43,742 nucleotides of DNA from Parabacteroides distasonis (GCA_021531775.1 JAFBIU010000029.1:1-43742); one strand, 5' to 3'; counted from the stretch's first letter, positions 1-7,876 are shown. Numbers and translations are program-made. Notes: a model not told the origin generated them from the letters alone.

Positions 1-406
1 TATGGTATCCTAACTACCTATCATAGGCTTCCCTGCTGACCCAAGGCAAGTTCCCCTCTGACCGAGGGGACTGTCTTAACCCTCGGGAACAAGCCCGTTC
101 GATCCCGAAGGGTAAGTTTCGTCGAAGCAGAAAAGAACCAGCCTTGAGAACAAAGCCAGCCGATTAAGAAAGGGAGGGACCGGCCTCAGCGGATGGGCGT
201 AAAGTGGAGCGACGCGGAAGGCGGAACAGAAATGGATGCTGTTTGAGCGAAGCGAGTTTCATCCATTTCCCGCCTGCAGCAAAGCGAAGCAGCCCAGCCG
301 GTGCAGCCTTGACCTTTTGGTTCTTTTGGGTCAAGCCAAAAGAACGGAATCATCAGTTGGAGCCAAGCCAAAAGAACGGAACATCTCAATTCAAAAGCAA
401 CAAGAA
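1..406. other. Gene-free leader region with hairpins and short repeats
   Basis: I see no convincing gene here. The stretch has several short inverted repeats: CCCCTC/GAGGGG at 53-58 and 64-69, AAATGGATG/CATCCATTT at 230-238 and 260-268 around a GAGCGAAGCGAG core, and a perfect 10-bp stem at 320-329 and 336-345 (GTTCTTTTGG/CCAAAAGAAC). An 18-bp direct repeat occupies 332-349 and 364-381. Open frames that enter this stretch look non-coding. The composition resembles dispersed intergenic repeats of Bacteroidales rather than a tRNA or rRNA gene. I cannot say whether it is transcribed. Confidence 0.5.
320..381. repeat. 18-bp direct repeat overlapping a 10-bp inverted repeat
   Basis: CAAGCCAAAAGAACGGAA occurs at 332-349 and again at 364-381. 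The first copy provides the right arm of a perfect stem (320-329 with 336-345, 6-nt loop). It lies just upstream of the small membrane protein at 407, so it could be a leader structure or part of a dispersed repeat. There is no T-run to make it a convincing terminator. Confidence 0.6.
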
Positions 407-643
407 ATGAAAACCTTCTACATTACATTGATAACAAGTATTCTCCTCATCGTTGGAGGCTTCATCTGTCCACCGATAGGCATCATCGACAGCAGTGTCT
501 TGACTGCCGTCGGCCTGTTGTTGGCCTTCGCCACCTTGGCCCAAGTCCCCACGTTGATGGAGGCAGCCCGCAACGGTCAGCGGATCCGCCTCACGAAAGG
601 CGATTTCTCCGCCGAAGTATCATCCGAAAATCCGCCCGATTGA
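407..643 (+). CDS. Small two-helix membrane protein (hypothetical)
   Basis: This 78-residue protein begins MKTFYITLITSIL at 407. Longer in-frame starts upstream run through the repeat region and look non-coding. Residues 5-25 and 29-48 are hydrophobic and should form two membrane helices joined by a short loop with Pro and Gly (CPPIG). The remaining soluble tail of about 28 residues is charged. I recognise the pattern as a small Bacteroidales hypothetical but know no function. It converges on the Rpn-type nuclease gene, whose stop lies 24 bp away. Whether it is a holin-like protein, a toxin or a structural peptide cannot be decided from the sequence. Confidence 0.75.
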   Translation: MKTFYITLITSILLIVGGFICPPIGIIDSSVLTAVGLLLAFATLAQVPTLMEAARNGQRIRLTKGDFSAEVSSENPPD

Positions 644-666
644 TACGTAACTCGTACCCCGTATTT

Positions 667-1704
667 TCAAACCATTTGCTGAACGGCTTCCAATGGGAGC
701 CCAGTCATGGCCGCTATTTGTGCCGGATCCATTCCCGACTGTTTCAACAGCTTGACCATTGATTGAATCGCCTGATCCTTTTCCTCCATCTGTTTATCCT
801 TTTCTAACAACTGCTGATCCTTTTCTAACAACTGCTGGCCCTGTTCTTCGATCTGCTTACCCTGTTCCTCAATTCGCTGGTCTTGCTCTTCGATCCGCTG
901 ATCTTGTTCCTCAATTCGCTGATCCTGCTCTTCAATGCGTTTATCCCGCATCATGATGGCTGTATCCCGATTCTCAATGGCACGGAAATACTCGTCTTCT
1001 ACATTCATGTCTTGCCGGATCTTGGCATCAGCGGCCGCCATGGATAGCCGATGGAGGATCCTCATCATCTCCGGATCATCTGCATATTCGGTCTCATCGA
1101 TCTTCAACATCTGACGGTTCGAGCCATCCCGATGCCGCTGGTCGAACACATTCAGGATCTCTTCCAGCCGGTTGTTCACCTGCCCATGCAACAGAGGAAT
1201 CTGCACGATGATGCTGTCGTGCGTCAGACTCTCCACAAACGGATCCGGCAAGCCCTTGGTCACGATCTTGCCATTGTAGTCATACGACTTATGATGCACA
1301 TAGAGAATAGGCTCCTCGATGTTGCCCACGCGATGCCCCAACAGGTAAACTGCCACCATCGGCAGACCGTGACCGGTCGGATCATTCTCTAACATATTAT
1401 CCGGATTGGCATATTGGGCTCCCAAATATTGGCGGAACCGCAAGGTCTCCGTCTCCACCCACGTCTTTTGAAGTTCGATTAGCACCAGATGTTCCGTGCC
1501 GTCCGTGTCCTGGACCTTCGCCCCAAAGTCGATCCGGAACATCGAAATCTTGTCCCGCACACCATTCGTATATTCATGCTTACGGACGTCTGCCGCCAGC
1601 ACCTTCTTTTTCAACAAGGCAGACAGGATGGTCTTCACGATGCGGTTGTCCTCCATGAGATATTTGAAGACTGTGTCATATATCGGATTGGCTACATAGA
1701 TCAT
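667..1704 (-). CDS. Rpn-family recombination-promoting nuclease / PD-(D/E)XK transposase-like protein
   Basis: The 345-residue protein starts MIYVANPIYDTVFKYLMEDN, the usual opening of the Rpn (PD-(D/E)XK nuclease family transposase) group in Bacteroidota. The nuclease core follows: an acidic residue in RIDFGAKV near residue 60 and the strand ending in LVLIELQKTW near 73-82, which fits the E-x-Q/K part of the active site. Residues 254-316 are nine heptads such as DQRIEEQ, predicted to form a coiled coil. The C-terminus (about 317-345) is the small helical motif often ending these proteins. The family is associated with RecA-independent recombination and is usually multicopy. The gene stands alone, converging on the small membrane-protein gene. 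Confidence 0.85.
   Translation of the reverse strand: MIYVANPIYDTVFKYLMEDNRIVKTILSALLKKKVLAADVRKHEYTNGVRDKISMFRIDFGAKVQDTDGTEHLVLIELQKTWVETETLRFRQYLGAQYANPDNMLENDPTGHGLPMVAVYLLGHRVGNIEEPILYVHHKSYDYNGKIVTKGLPDPFVESLTHDSIIVQIPLLHGQVNNRLEEILNVFDQRHRDGSNRQMLKIDETEYADDPEMMRILHRLSMAAADAKIRQDMNVEDEYFRAIENRDTAIMMRDKRIEEQDQRIEEQDQRIEEQDQRIEEQGKQIEEQGQQLLEKDQQLLEKDKQMEEKDQAIQSMVKLLKQSGMDPAQIAAMTGLPLEAVQQMV
757..945 (-). repeat. 21-bp coding tandem repeat (nine heptads) in the Rpn-type gene
   Basis: Nine consecutive 21-bp units encode heptads of the type D-Q-R-I-E-E-Q. Three central copies are identical in protein sequence and flanking ones degenerate to GQQLLEK and DKQMEEK. In-frame 21-bp units can expand or contract without a frameshift, so the length of the coiled coil is probably variable between strains. 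Confidence 0.8.
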
Positions 1705-1866
1705 ATTTTACATGTTTTAGTTAAATCGTTTCTTCAGATTACAAAGAAACGGTTTTTCTTCCGTTCCGCCAAATTTCTGCCTCCTTTTCTCACTCAATCA
1801 GCCTGTTTCCTCGGACAGTCGGCACATGCCCCTCCCGAAAGCCACCTTCCCTCATACGAGGAAAAA

Positions 1867-1894
1867 TGTCACATGTCAAATGTCACATGTCAAA
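1867..1894. repeat. Heptamer tandem repeat TGTCA(C/A)A x4
   Basis: Four 7-bp units alternate TGTCACA and TGTCAAA. The array sits 29 bp upstream of a TATATTTG promoter-like box. A second array of four TGTCAAA units lies at 4495-4522 in a very similar setting. On the other strand each TGTCAAA unit reads TTTGACA. Confidence 0.85.
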
Positions 1895-1922
1895 TCGAAG
1901 CTACATACAATTCGCAAGCCCC

Positions 1923-1930
1923 TATATTTG
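1923..1930 (+). promoter_or_regulatory. Promoter -7 box TATATTTG
   Basis: The octamer matches the Bacteroidota -7 consensus TAnnTTTG. It is 30 bp upstream of the ATG at 1960, giving a leader of about 20 nt. No clear -33 TTTG is visible. Its position supports translation from 1960 rather than from an internal codon. Confidence 0.5.
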
Positions 1931-1959
1931 CAACCAAAAAAACTAAGAAAAGAAACAAT

Positions 1960-2353
1960 ATGGTACGGAAATTTGATTTTTTTGTGTCAAGTGGCTAATG
2001 ATAATCGGCGTATTCATCTCTATCTGCCGGACAACTACGATCAGATCATGGCGAATGCCAACTACAAGCAGGCGGCCCACTACGATCTCGACGGCAGCAA
2101 GATTGTGTTGCCGGGGGGCTACGTGGGGACGTTGCGCGAAGCGACGCTCTACGTGCTGGAGCGGATGGAGCGGTTCTATCGCCGGCTCCATTCGGAGGAG
2201 ACACCCTTCGACGAGGCGTTTGCCGTTTTGGACTATCAACGGAAAAAAATTACCCACTCGGCTGACTACCGGTATGCGGAGATCATCCGCCGCCAGTTCA
2301 GCGGAGGTTTTGTCACCAAAGGATTAACATTATGTGCGAATTACTCGGCTTGA
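1960..2353 (+). pseudogene. Small conserved-looking gene with an apparent 1-nt frameshift in a T7 run
   Basis: A start at 1960 reads MVRKFDFFVSSG and stops. The neighbouring frame is open from before the T7 tract (1977-1983) to 2353 and looks coding (RRIHLYLPDNYDQIMANANY and onward). Removing one T joins them as MVRKFDFLCQVANDNRR, giving about 130 residues, and a promoter box lies at the right distance upstream. Without a shift, the only in-frame starts are a GTG at 1991 or an ATG at 2048. The reading frame overlaps the start of the glutamine amidotransferase gene by 22 bp, so the two are probably translationally coupled. I do not recognise the family. It could be a true mutation, a slippage-controlled gene or a sequencing error. 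Confidence 0.65.
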
Positions 2354-3108
2354 GCAGCCGTAAAAAGATAACGATCAACAGTTACCTTCGGGAGTTTTTC
2401 TCCCACAGTGAGATTCATTGTCATGGGTGGGGCCTTGCCCTGTTCTATCAGCAGGCGGTGTCGCTGGAAAAAGAGGCGATTGCTGCCAATCAGAGCCAGT
2501 ATCTGCATCAGCGCATCGCCCACCCCATCATGATCGACAACATGATCGCCCACATCCGTCTGGCGAGTGTGGGACGTATGTTTTACGAGAACTGCCATCC
2601 GTTTGTGAAGCATGACAACCGGGGTCGCTCCTGGACGTTGGCGCACAACGGTACCCTTTTCAAGGCTCCGCATCTCGATCTGTTTCAATCGGTGCAGGAG
2701 GGGCAGACCGACAGCGAGCGGATCCTCTATTACCTGGTGGATGAGGTGAACAAGTTGCAGGATGAACTGGGCTGGCCGCTGACGCCGGAGGAACGGTTCC
2801 GCTTGTTGGATGATCTGATCACCCGTTTGTCGGTGGATAACAAACTCAACCTGCTGCTGTGGGATGGGGAGTATATGTATGTCCACACCAACTACCGGGG
2901 GACGCTGCACCCGCTCCGGAAGGATGCGGAGACGGTGTGGATCGCCACCAAGCCGCTCGATGACGGCCCGTGGGAGGCCGTACCCTTCTTGCAGCTGCTG
3001 GTCTTTCGAGAGGGACGACTGGTCTATGAAGGCAAGGGTGGCAGCCAGGAGTATTTTGATCCGGAAAAGGACTTTGAATACAAGCACTTGGATTTTGCTA
3101 ATCTGTAA
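2332..3108 (+). CDS. Class II glutamine amidotransferase
   Basis: The 258-residue protein begins MCELLGLSS, so Cys2 becomes the N-terminal nucleophile after Met removal, as in Ntn-type class II glutamine amidotransferases. Further family signatures are HGWGLALFY (about residues 36-44), the helix carrying IAHIRLASVG (about 72-81) and LAHNGTLF (about 103-110), which build the glutaminase pocket. There is no synthase domain, so the acceptor of the released ammonia is unknown. Stand-alone members of this type (YafJ-like) are common in bacteria. The ATG lies within the end of the preceding small gene, which suggests coupling. Confidence is high for the domain and low for the physiological role. 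Confidence 0.9.
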   Translation: MCELLGLSSRKKITINSYLREFFSHSEIHCHGWGLALFYQQAVSLEKEAIAANQSQYLHQRIAHPIMIDNMIAHIRLASVGRMFYENCHPFVKHDNRGRSWTLAHNGTLFKAPHLDLFQSVQEGQTDSERILYYLVDEVNKLQDELGWPLTPEERFRLLDDLITRLSVDNKLNLLLWDGEYMYVHTNYRGTLHPLRKDAETVWIATKPLDDGPWEAVPFLQLLVFREGRLVYEGKGGSQEYFDPEKDFEYKHLDFANL

Positions 3109-3109
3109 T

Positions 3110-3211
3110 GGAAGTGCAATCCACCTCTATGAGGCGTTCGGCTTTGTCCAGATACCGGGCGTCAGCGAACAGTTTGTCCGGGGTGATTATCTGATGGCGA
3201 AAGGGGTCTGA
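3110..3211 (+). pseudogene. C-terminal relic of a GNAT acetyltransferase
   Basis: Directly after the amidotransferase stop, in another frame, 33 codons read GSAIHLYEAFGFVQIPG and then end at a TGA. The A-I-x-L-Y-E-x-F-G-F-V pattern is the last helix-strand motif of GNAT N-acetyltransferases. There is no start codon or acetyl-CoA-binding motif upstream, so this is a truncated remnant. It marks a deletion or replacement that brought the amidotransferase gene next to it. Confidence 0.7.
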
Positions 3212-4414
3212 TCATTCAAACCCCTTCGTCCCCAACGAGTCCACAAACACGCTCTTGACAGCCTCCAGATACCCATAGCCGTTTACGTTGTCGGGTTGTA
3301 GATAGCTTGTCTCCGTCCACTCGTTCCAGCTGTTGATGGTGATGAGCGGCACCTGATTGGGATGCTGGTCGGCATAGTCGCGAGCCTGCACAAGTGCCTT
3401 TCGGAAGTTCTCGGGCGTATTGTTGCGGGTGACGGCACTCTTGTTGGTGCGTGGGCTGTTGTCCCAGCCGATGCTCACGTGGGGATAATAGGGAATGGAG
3501 AAGGTAGAATCCAGACGTGCCCACTCCTGTACGGCCCCTTCGGTGATCTTCTCGTAGTCTTCGTCCATCTTCAGATAATGGGCAAATTGGTAATGGGTAC
3601 TGCTGGTGAATCCCAGTTTTGTAATAAACTCATCGGCCGGAATTTCGGTCTTGTTGCCATCCAGCCCGCTGTAGTTCAGGTTGGGAGCCCACATGGTGAG
3701 CATCAGTTCCAGATCGGGGAATCCGGCCTTCTTGACCTCCTGACGGAACCACCGGAGTGCCTCTCGGGTCTTCTCTACGCCTCCCAAACCCTCTATCAGA
3801 TTGTGCACATCATAGATCATAAACACCGGTTTGCCCGCTATCTTGTAGTATTCGGGCAGGTGGAAGTACAGATCAATATTGCGCTTGCATATCCGTTCAA
3901 ACTCCTCGCGGTCCACCTTCCCTTGCCAGATGACGTTGTTCTCCTCGAATCTGGCCAGGCGTGTATCCCACAGGTTGAGCACATCATGATTGGCCCACAT
4001 GAGGTAGAACTTCATACGGTTTCGGTTCCTGGCCTTCAGGAATCCGTTGCGAAGGGTGGTCTCCATGAAGGGTCGGCCGTCATACCAGTACCAGTCAAAG
4101 ATGAATACATTGATGCCGTGGTCGGCCGCCTGGTCAATCTCCATCTCCATGACCGCAGGATCGGCTTCGTTGATATAACCCCACAGGGGAACTCGGTTCC
4201 AGGGATGACCCGGATGACGTTGTTGCATGGTCATGACGGTTTCCCACTCTCCTATACCCATTGGCCAGAAGGGACGCAATCGTGGGTCGTCGGCACAATA
4301 AGCGGGATAGAGGAAGGCGGCTACGTCATACTGGGCGGCTCTCGATATCTCCTTGCCTCCAAGCATCAGCAATGCAAGTAGGAGGACTTTCAGTAAACGA
4401 TTATGCATATTCAT
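3212..4414 (-). CDS. Secreted GH99-like / WbsX-type glycan-active protein
   Basis: This 400-residue protein has a signal peptide (about residues 1-26, LLKVLLLALLMLGG core). The mature part has a TIM-barrel layout typical of the WbsX/GH99-like group: AAFLYPAYCADD near the start, WGYINEADPAVMEMEIDQA, VFIFDWYWYDGRPFMETTL with an aromatic cluster, FYLMWANHD, and the late NSWNEWTE motif carrying acidic residues that are probably catalytic or substrate binding. Related domains occur in endo-alpha-mannosidases and in proteins attached to polysaccharide loci. Export suggests a periplasmic or surface hydrolase rather than a glycosyltransferase. It converges exactly on the GNAT relic (adjacent stops). 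The substrate is not deducible. Confidence 0.8.
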   Translation of the reverse strand: MNMHNRLLKVLLLALLMLGGKEISRAAQYDVAAFLYPAYCADDPRLRPFWPMGIGEWETVMTMQQRHPGHPWNRVPLWGYINEADPAVMEMEIDQAADHGINVFIFDWYWYDGRPFMETTLRNGFLKARNRNRMKFYLMWANHDVLNLWDTRLARFEENNVIWQGKVDREEFERICKRNIDLYFHLPEYYKIAGKPVFMIYDVHNLIEGLGGVEKTREALRWFRQEVKKAGFPDLELMLTMWAPNLNYSGLDGNKTEIPADEFITKLGFTSSTHYQFAHYLKMDEDYEKITEGAVQEWARLDSTFSIPYYPHVSIGWDNSPRTNKSAVTRNNTPENFRKALVQARDYADQHPNQVPLITINSWNEWTETSYLQPDNVNGYGYLEAVKSVFVDSLGTKGFE

Positions 4415-4435
4415 ATTTTATGGATTCGATGGATC

Positions 4436-4443
4436 CAAAGGTA
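4436..4443 (-). promoter_or_regulatory. Promoter -7 box TACCTTTG for the GH99-like gene
   Basis: Read on the minus strand, positions 4443-4436 give TACCTTTG, matching TAnnTTTG, about 22 bp upstream of the ATG at 4414. No clear -33 element is at the usual spacing. The TTTGACA-reading heptamers lie 50-80 bp further upstream. Confidence 0.45.
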
Positions 4444-4494
4444 AGGATTAATTTGCATATCGAAGGTTTTCCAGTAAAAAAACCTTTGGTCCGA

Positions 4495-4522
4495 TGTCAA
4501 ATGTCAAATGTCAAATGTCAAA
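4495..4522. repeat. Heptamer tandem repeat (TGTCAAA)4
   Basis: Four perfect TGTCAAA units lie between the divergent GH99-like and LysE genes, 18 bp upstream of the TACTTTTG box of the latter. It is the second such array in the window (compare 1867-1894). Both arrays are followed by a GAAGC-containing stretch and a TAnnTTTG box. Confidence 0.9.
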
Positions 4523-4539
4523 ATGAAGCGAATAATACG

Positions 4540-4547
4540 TACTTTTG
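4540..4547 (+). promoter_or_regulatory. Promoter -7 box TACTTTTG for the LysE gene
   Basis: TACTTTTG fits the Bacteroidota -7 consensus and is 28 bp upstream of the ATG at 4575, which would give a leader of about 20 nt. The heptamer array occupies the region where the -33 element would be expected. Confidence 0.55.
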
Positions 4548-4574
4548 TGGTCTGAAACGATAGATTACTGAAAT

Positions 4575-5162
4575 ATGCCAACAAGTTTATTTGCTACATT
4601 ATTGTTACAGATCGTTGTGGTAGGCTACACGCCAGGTCCTGCCAATATCTATGCCCTCACCATGTCTCTCAAGCATGGACGTCGGGCCTCGATGCGGATG
4701 TGGTTCGGCCTGCTCACCGGATTCACCCTGGCCGTCTGCCTGCTGGCCGTGCTGACCCACTACATCGGTGTGGCTTTCGGAACCTATGTCTCTTACCTCA
4801 AATATTTCGGAGCCGCCTATATCTGCTACCTCGCCTACAAGATTGCCCGTTTCGGAAACGCCGGCAAGGGGAAGGAACAGGATTGCAATTTCCTGAGCGG
4901 GATGGTGGTGCAGCTGACCAACGCCAAGATGCTCCTGTTCGATCTGACCGTTTTCAGTACCTTCGTCTTGCCCTATACCGACGATCTGAAGAGCCTGCTG
5001 GAGGTGTCGGCCTGGCTGCTTATTGCCGGTCCGGGCGGTAATCTGTTGTGGCTCTTGGCCGGAGCTTATTTGCGTCGTTTCTTTGAGCACCATCAGCGGC
5101 AGGTCGATACCGTTTCGGCTTTGGCTCTGATCCTTTGTGCCCTCTATATCCTCGTATGGTAA
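4575..5162 (+). CDS. LysE/RhtB-family amino-acid exporter
   Basis: The 195-residue protein is almost entirely hydrophobic, with about six membrane helices. It carries the family's early motif YTPGPANIYALTMSLKHGRR (residues 18-37), the counterpart of the GPxN motif of LysE translocators. The second half has the conserved VQLTNAKMLLFDLTVFSTF segment. These inner-membrane proteins export amino acids or related small molecules by exchange with the proton gradient. The specific substrate cannot be inferred. It has its own promoter box and ends at a hairpin shared with the convergent rhamnosidase gene. Confidence 0.9.
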   Translation: MPTSLFATLLLQIVVVGYTPGPANIYALTMSLKHGRRASMRMWFGLLTGFTLAVCLLAVLTHYIGVAFGTYVSYLKYFGAAYICYLAYKIARFGNAGKGKEQDCNFLSGMVVQLTNAKMLLFDLTVFSTFVLPYTDDLKSLLEVSAWLLIAGPGGNLLWLLAGAYLRRFFEHHQRQVDTVSALALILCALYILVW

Positions 5163-5179
5163 ACGTATGATAAAAGATA

Positions 5180-5227
5180 AGTCCGGATAGGATCCGCCTT
5201 TTTGGAGGAGAGGATCCACCCGGACTT
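5180..5227. terminator. Hairpin between convergent genes, probable bidirectional terminator
   Basis: AAGTCCGG (5180-5187) pairs with CCGGACTT (5220-5227), and internal GGATCC copies (5191-5196 and 5213-5218) extend the stem. It lies between the ends of the LysE gene and the GH78 gene. T-rich sequence follows only weakly on the plus strand and somewhat better on the minus strand. Confidence 0.55.
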
Positions 5228-5278
5228 ATTGCAAGCCAACGCTTACGCCGATATTATTCTTGTTTGCTGTGCTCTATT

Positions 5279-7876
5279 TTACTTGACAATCTGATACGTA
5301 CCAGCCATGTACTCCCGTGCTTCGGTCTCACCCGGCAGCGTTACAGAAGCGGTGGCACCCTCCGGAATGGTGAAGTCCCAAATCCATTGGTCACCCTCAT
5401 ACTTCCATTCGCTCTTGATGAGTCCGGCAGCGGACTGGTAAGAGGCCTTCAGATAACCCAAACGTTTGTCGGGTACCGGCTTCATGATGATGTGCTGGAA
5501 GCCCGGCTTGTCCAACGCTGTGGCGATGCCGGCAGCGGTCTCCCAGATCCATTCGCAGACACAACCGTAGGCATAGTGGTTGAAGCTGTTCATGCCCTTC
5601 GGACCCATACCCTTGTCCAACATGTAGCTGTTCCAACGCTCCCAGATGGTGGTGGCACCGTTATCCACGGAGTAGAGCCAGCTCGGGTTCTTCCGCTGGA
5701 AGAGCAGTTCGTAGGCAATATCCACCATACCGTTGTCCGTCAGGGTAGCCATCAGGATGGAGGTTCCCAAGAAACCGGTCTGCAGGCAGTTGCCATGATC
5801 GGCAAAGTTCTGGCGCAGGCGGGCGATCATATCCTCCTTGGCCTTGCCCTCTACCAACCCATTCTTCAGGGCGAAGAGTGCCGGTGTCTGCATCGTGTTC
5901 AGGATGGCCGTCTTGAAGGTACCGTCGGCATTCAGGAACTCGTCGCGCAGATACTGCTTGGCCTCCTGTTCGATGGCTGCATATTTGGCCGCATCGCGTC
6001 CCGTGGCCTGTGCCATGTCGCGCATCATGCCTGCGTCCATAGCCCAGTAGCTGGCGCACAGGTAGTTCCAATAGGGTTCTGTGTCCGGATTACGTACCGT
6101 CTTGCCGTTGGCATCGGTCATGTTGATACCTCCACCGCACGATTCCAGCGGTTCGTAGCTCAGCCAGTCGGCCCACTGGTAGTTGCCGTTCTCGGCAGCC
6201 ATGGCCTGGTGGTTATACTTGGTCTCGGTCAGGTGGTTGAGGAGTTTCTCCATCGCTGCCCAGTTCTCATCCACGATCTGTTTGTCGTTGAACTGCTTCC
6301 AGACTACCCAAGGAACGATGACACCGGCATCGGACCAGCCCAGACGGGACATGGAGTTGTCGTGCAGACAGCCATATTGTGCTTCGGGAGCCACACCGGG
6401 GAATCCACCTAACTCGTGCTGGGTGTCGCGCATATCGCGCATCCACTTGTGGAAGAACTTCTTGGTGTTGGCAAAGAAGGTACCTGTTTCGGAGAATACC
6501 TGTGTGTCAGCGGTCCAGCCCAACCGTTCGTTACGTTGCGGACAGTCGGTCGGCACGGAGAGGTAGTTGGAGCGTTGGCCCCAAACGGTGTTGGCGATCA
6601 ACCGGTTGATGAGGTCGTTACCCGTCGTGATCGTACCGATCTCCATCTCTTTCGTGATGGATGTCACCGGAATGGACTGCAACTGCTTGATGCGTACCTC
6701 ATCGGTGGCGGTGATGGAGACAAAGCGGTAGCCGTAGAAGGTGCTCTGTGGATGGAACGCTACATAGCCGGCCTTGTCCGCAAAGGTATAGAAGAGTTGC
6801 ATACCGTAGTCAGGCGTACGCAGGTTGGTGCGGTGGCAGCTGCCTTCCGGACCATCCATGCCGCGCTCTTTCGAACCGTTGCCGTCGTTGAGCAATTCAG
6901 CCGGCAGACAGGTCAGCTTCGTGCCGGCCTTGGCACTGAAGAGGAATGAGGGGACACCGGCACAGTTCTGACCGAAATCGACCACGAGGGTCTCGCCCGG
7001 AAGGATCACCATCTCTTCGCCCGGCTGGTATTCTTTCGTGACCACTACCTTGCCGAAGTCCGTTTCGCTTTCACCCGTTACCCCCTTCCAGTTGTAGGCT
7101 TTCTGCGGATTCAGGGCCAAGTCGTGGCGCAGATAGATCTCCGCACCGTCTGACGGCAGGATTTCTCCATTGAATTCCGTATTCTTTTCCGGGGTAGCAA
7201 GTGCCTGCAGGTTTTCATAACCCGGCACTTCGCGTGCGTCGTACTCTTCACCATCAAAAATGGCCGCATGCTTGACCGGACCGGCGATACCCGCTTTCCA
7301 GTCGGTCGTGTTCGATCCGTAATATTGCTTGCTGCCGTCGTCAAAGGTCAGTTCCACTACGCCGCGGAAGGCCACCTTCTTGCCGATCATGCCATCGTGT
7401 CCACCCGGTGTGATGATCTTGTCAGCCCACCAGCCCGGTGTCACCTGCACGGCGAGCAGGTTCTCGGCCCCAGCCTGTGTGGAGATGGCCTGCGTGATGT
7501 CGTAGGTGAAGGAGCGTTTGGTCTTGGCATAATGGGTGAAACCCGGTTTCAGAATCTCGTCGCCGATCAACTTGCCGTTGACGTAGAGTTCATACACACC
7601 CAAGCCGGTTGTCATCCAACGGGCAGCGGTCACCTTTTTCTCGTTCTTGAGCGTTGAGACGAACCAGCTGGCTCCGTCGGCAGCCCGTTCGTTGGTGCCT
7701 GTGATAGCCCCTGTTACCACGGGGGCATTGGCTGCTGAAATCCATTCAGATGCGTCCCAAGCAGCGTTGTCCAACGCGTCAATACGCACATCCTTAGGCT
7801 GGGATGTGGGGGAGCCACAACTTACCATCGCCATGAGGGCGAGGCAGGTCGTTACGGTCAGAAAATACTTTCTCAT
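5279..7876 (-). CDS. GH78 alpha-L-rhamnosidase, lipoprotein
   Basis: The 865-residue protein starts with a lipoprotein signal (lipobox near residues 17-20, Cys20). An N-terminal beta-sandwich part contains GVYELYVNGKLIGDEILKPG (about residues 114-133), the usual jelly-roll segment of GH78 enzymes. The catalytic (alpha/alpha)6 barrel is marked by CPQRNERLGWTADTQVF, where the acidic residues beside GWT are the expected acid/base region, and by GVAPEAQYGC and WADWLSYEPL. A C-terminal beta domain ends the protein. It would cleave terminal alpha-L-rhamnose from glycans at the cell surface or in the periplasm. The upstream esterase gene on the same strand and the second GH78 gene near SusC support a rhamnose-containing substrate. 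Confidence 0.93.
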   Translation of the reverse strand: MRKYFLTVTTCLALMAMVSCGSPTSQPKDVRIDALDNAAWDASEWISAANAPVVTGAITGTNERAADGASWFVSTLKNEKKVTAARWMTTGLGVYELYVNGKLIGDEILKPGFTHYAKTKRSFTYDITQAISTQAGAENLLAVQVTPGWWADKIITPGGHDGMIGKKVAFRGVVELTFDDGSKQYYGSNTTDWKAGIAGPVKHAAIFDGEEYDAREVPGYENLQALATPEKNTEFNGEILPSDGAEIYLRHDLALNPQKAYNWKGVTGESETDFGKVVVTKEYQPGEEMVILPGETLVVDFGQNCAGVPSFLFSAKAGTKLTCLPAELLNDGNGSKERGMDGPEGSCHRTNLRTPDYGMQLFYTFADKAGYVAFHPQSTFYGYRFVSITATDEVRIKQLQSIPVTSITKEMEIGTITTGNDLINRLIANTVWGQRSNYLSVPTDCPQRNERLGWTADTQVFSETGTFFANTKKFFHKWMRDMRDTQHELGGFPGVAPEAQYGCLHDNSMSRLGWSDAGVIVPWVVWKQFNDKQIVDENWAAMEKLLNHLTETKYNHQAMAAENGNYQWADWLSYEPLESCGGGINMTDANGKTVRNPDTEPYWNYLCASYWAMDAGMMRDMAQATGRDAAKYAAIEQEAKQYLRDEFLNADGTFKTAILNTMQTPALFALKNGLVEGKAKEDMIARLRQNFADHGNCLQTGFLGTSILMATLTDNGMVDIAYELLFQRKNPSWLYSVDNGATTIWERWNSYMLDKGMGPKGMNSFNHYAYGCVCEWIWETAAGIATALDKPGFQHIIMKPVPDKRLGYLKASYQSAAGLIKSEWKYEGDQWIWDFTIPEGATASVTLPGETEAREYMAGTYQIVK

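Noticed and set aside
1-185. tRNA or rRNA fragment at the window start
   Set aside because: The stems do not form a cloverleaf and no conserved rRNA segment is recognisable.
236-643. Longer 135-residue version of the small membrane protein
   Set aside because: The first 57 codons run through the repeat and hairpin region. The start at 407 gives a typical membrane protein.
1867-4522. Possible CRISPR array from repeated TGTCAAA units
   Set aside because: The units are 7 bp, directly adjacent without spacers, and no cas gene is present.
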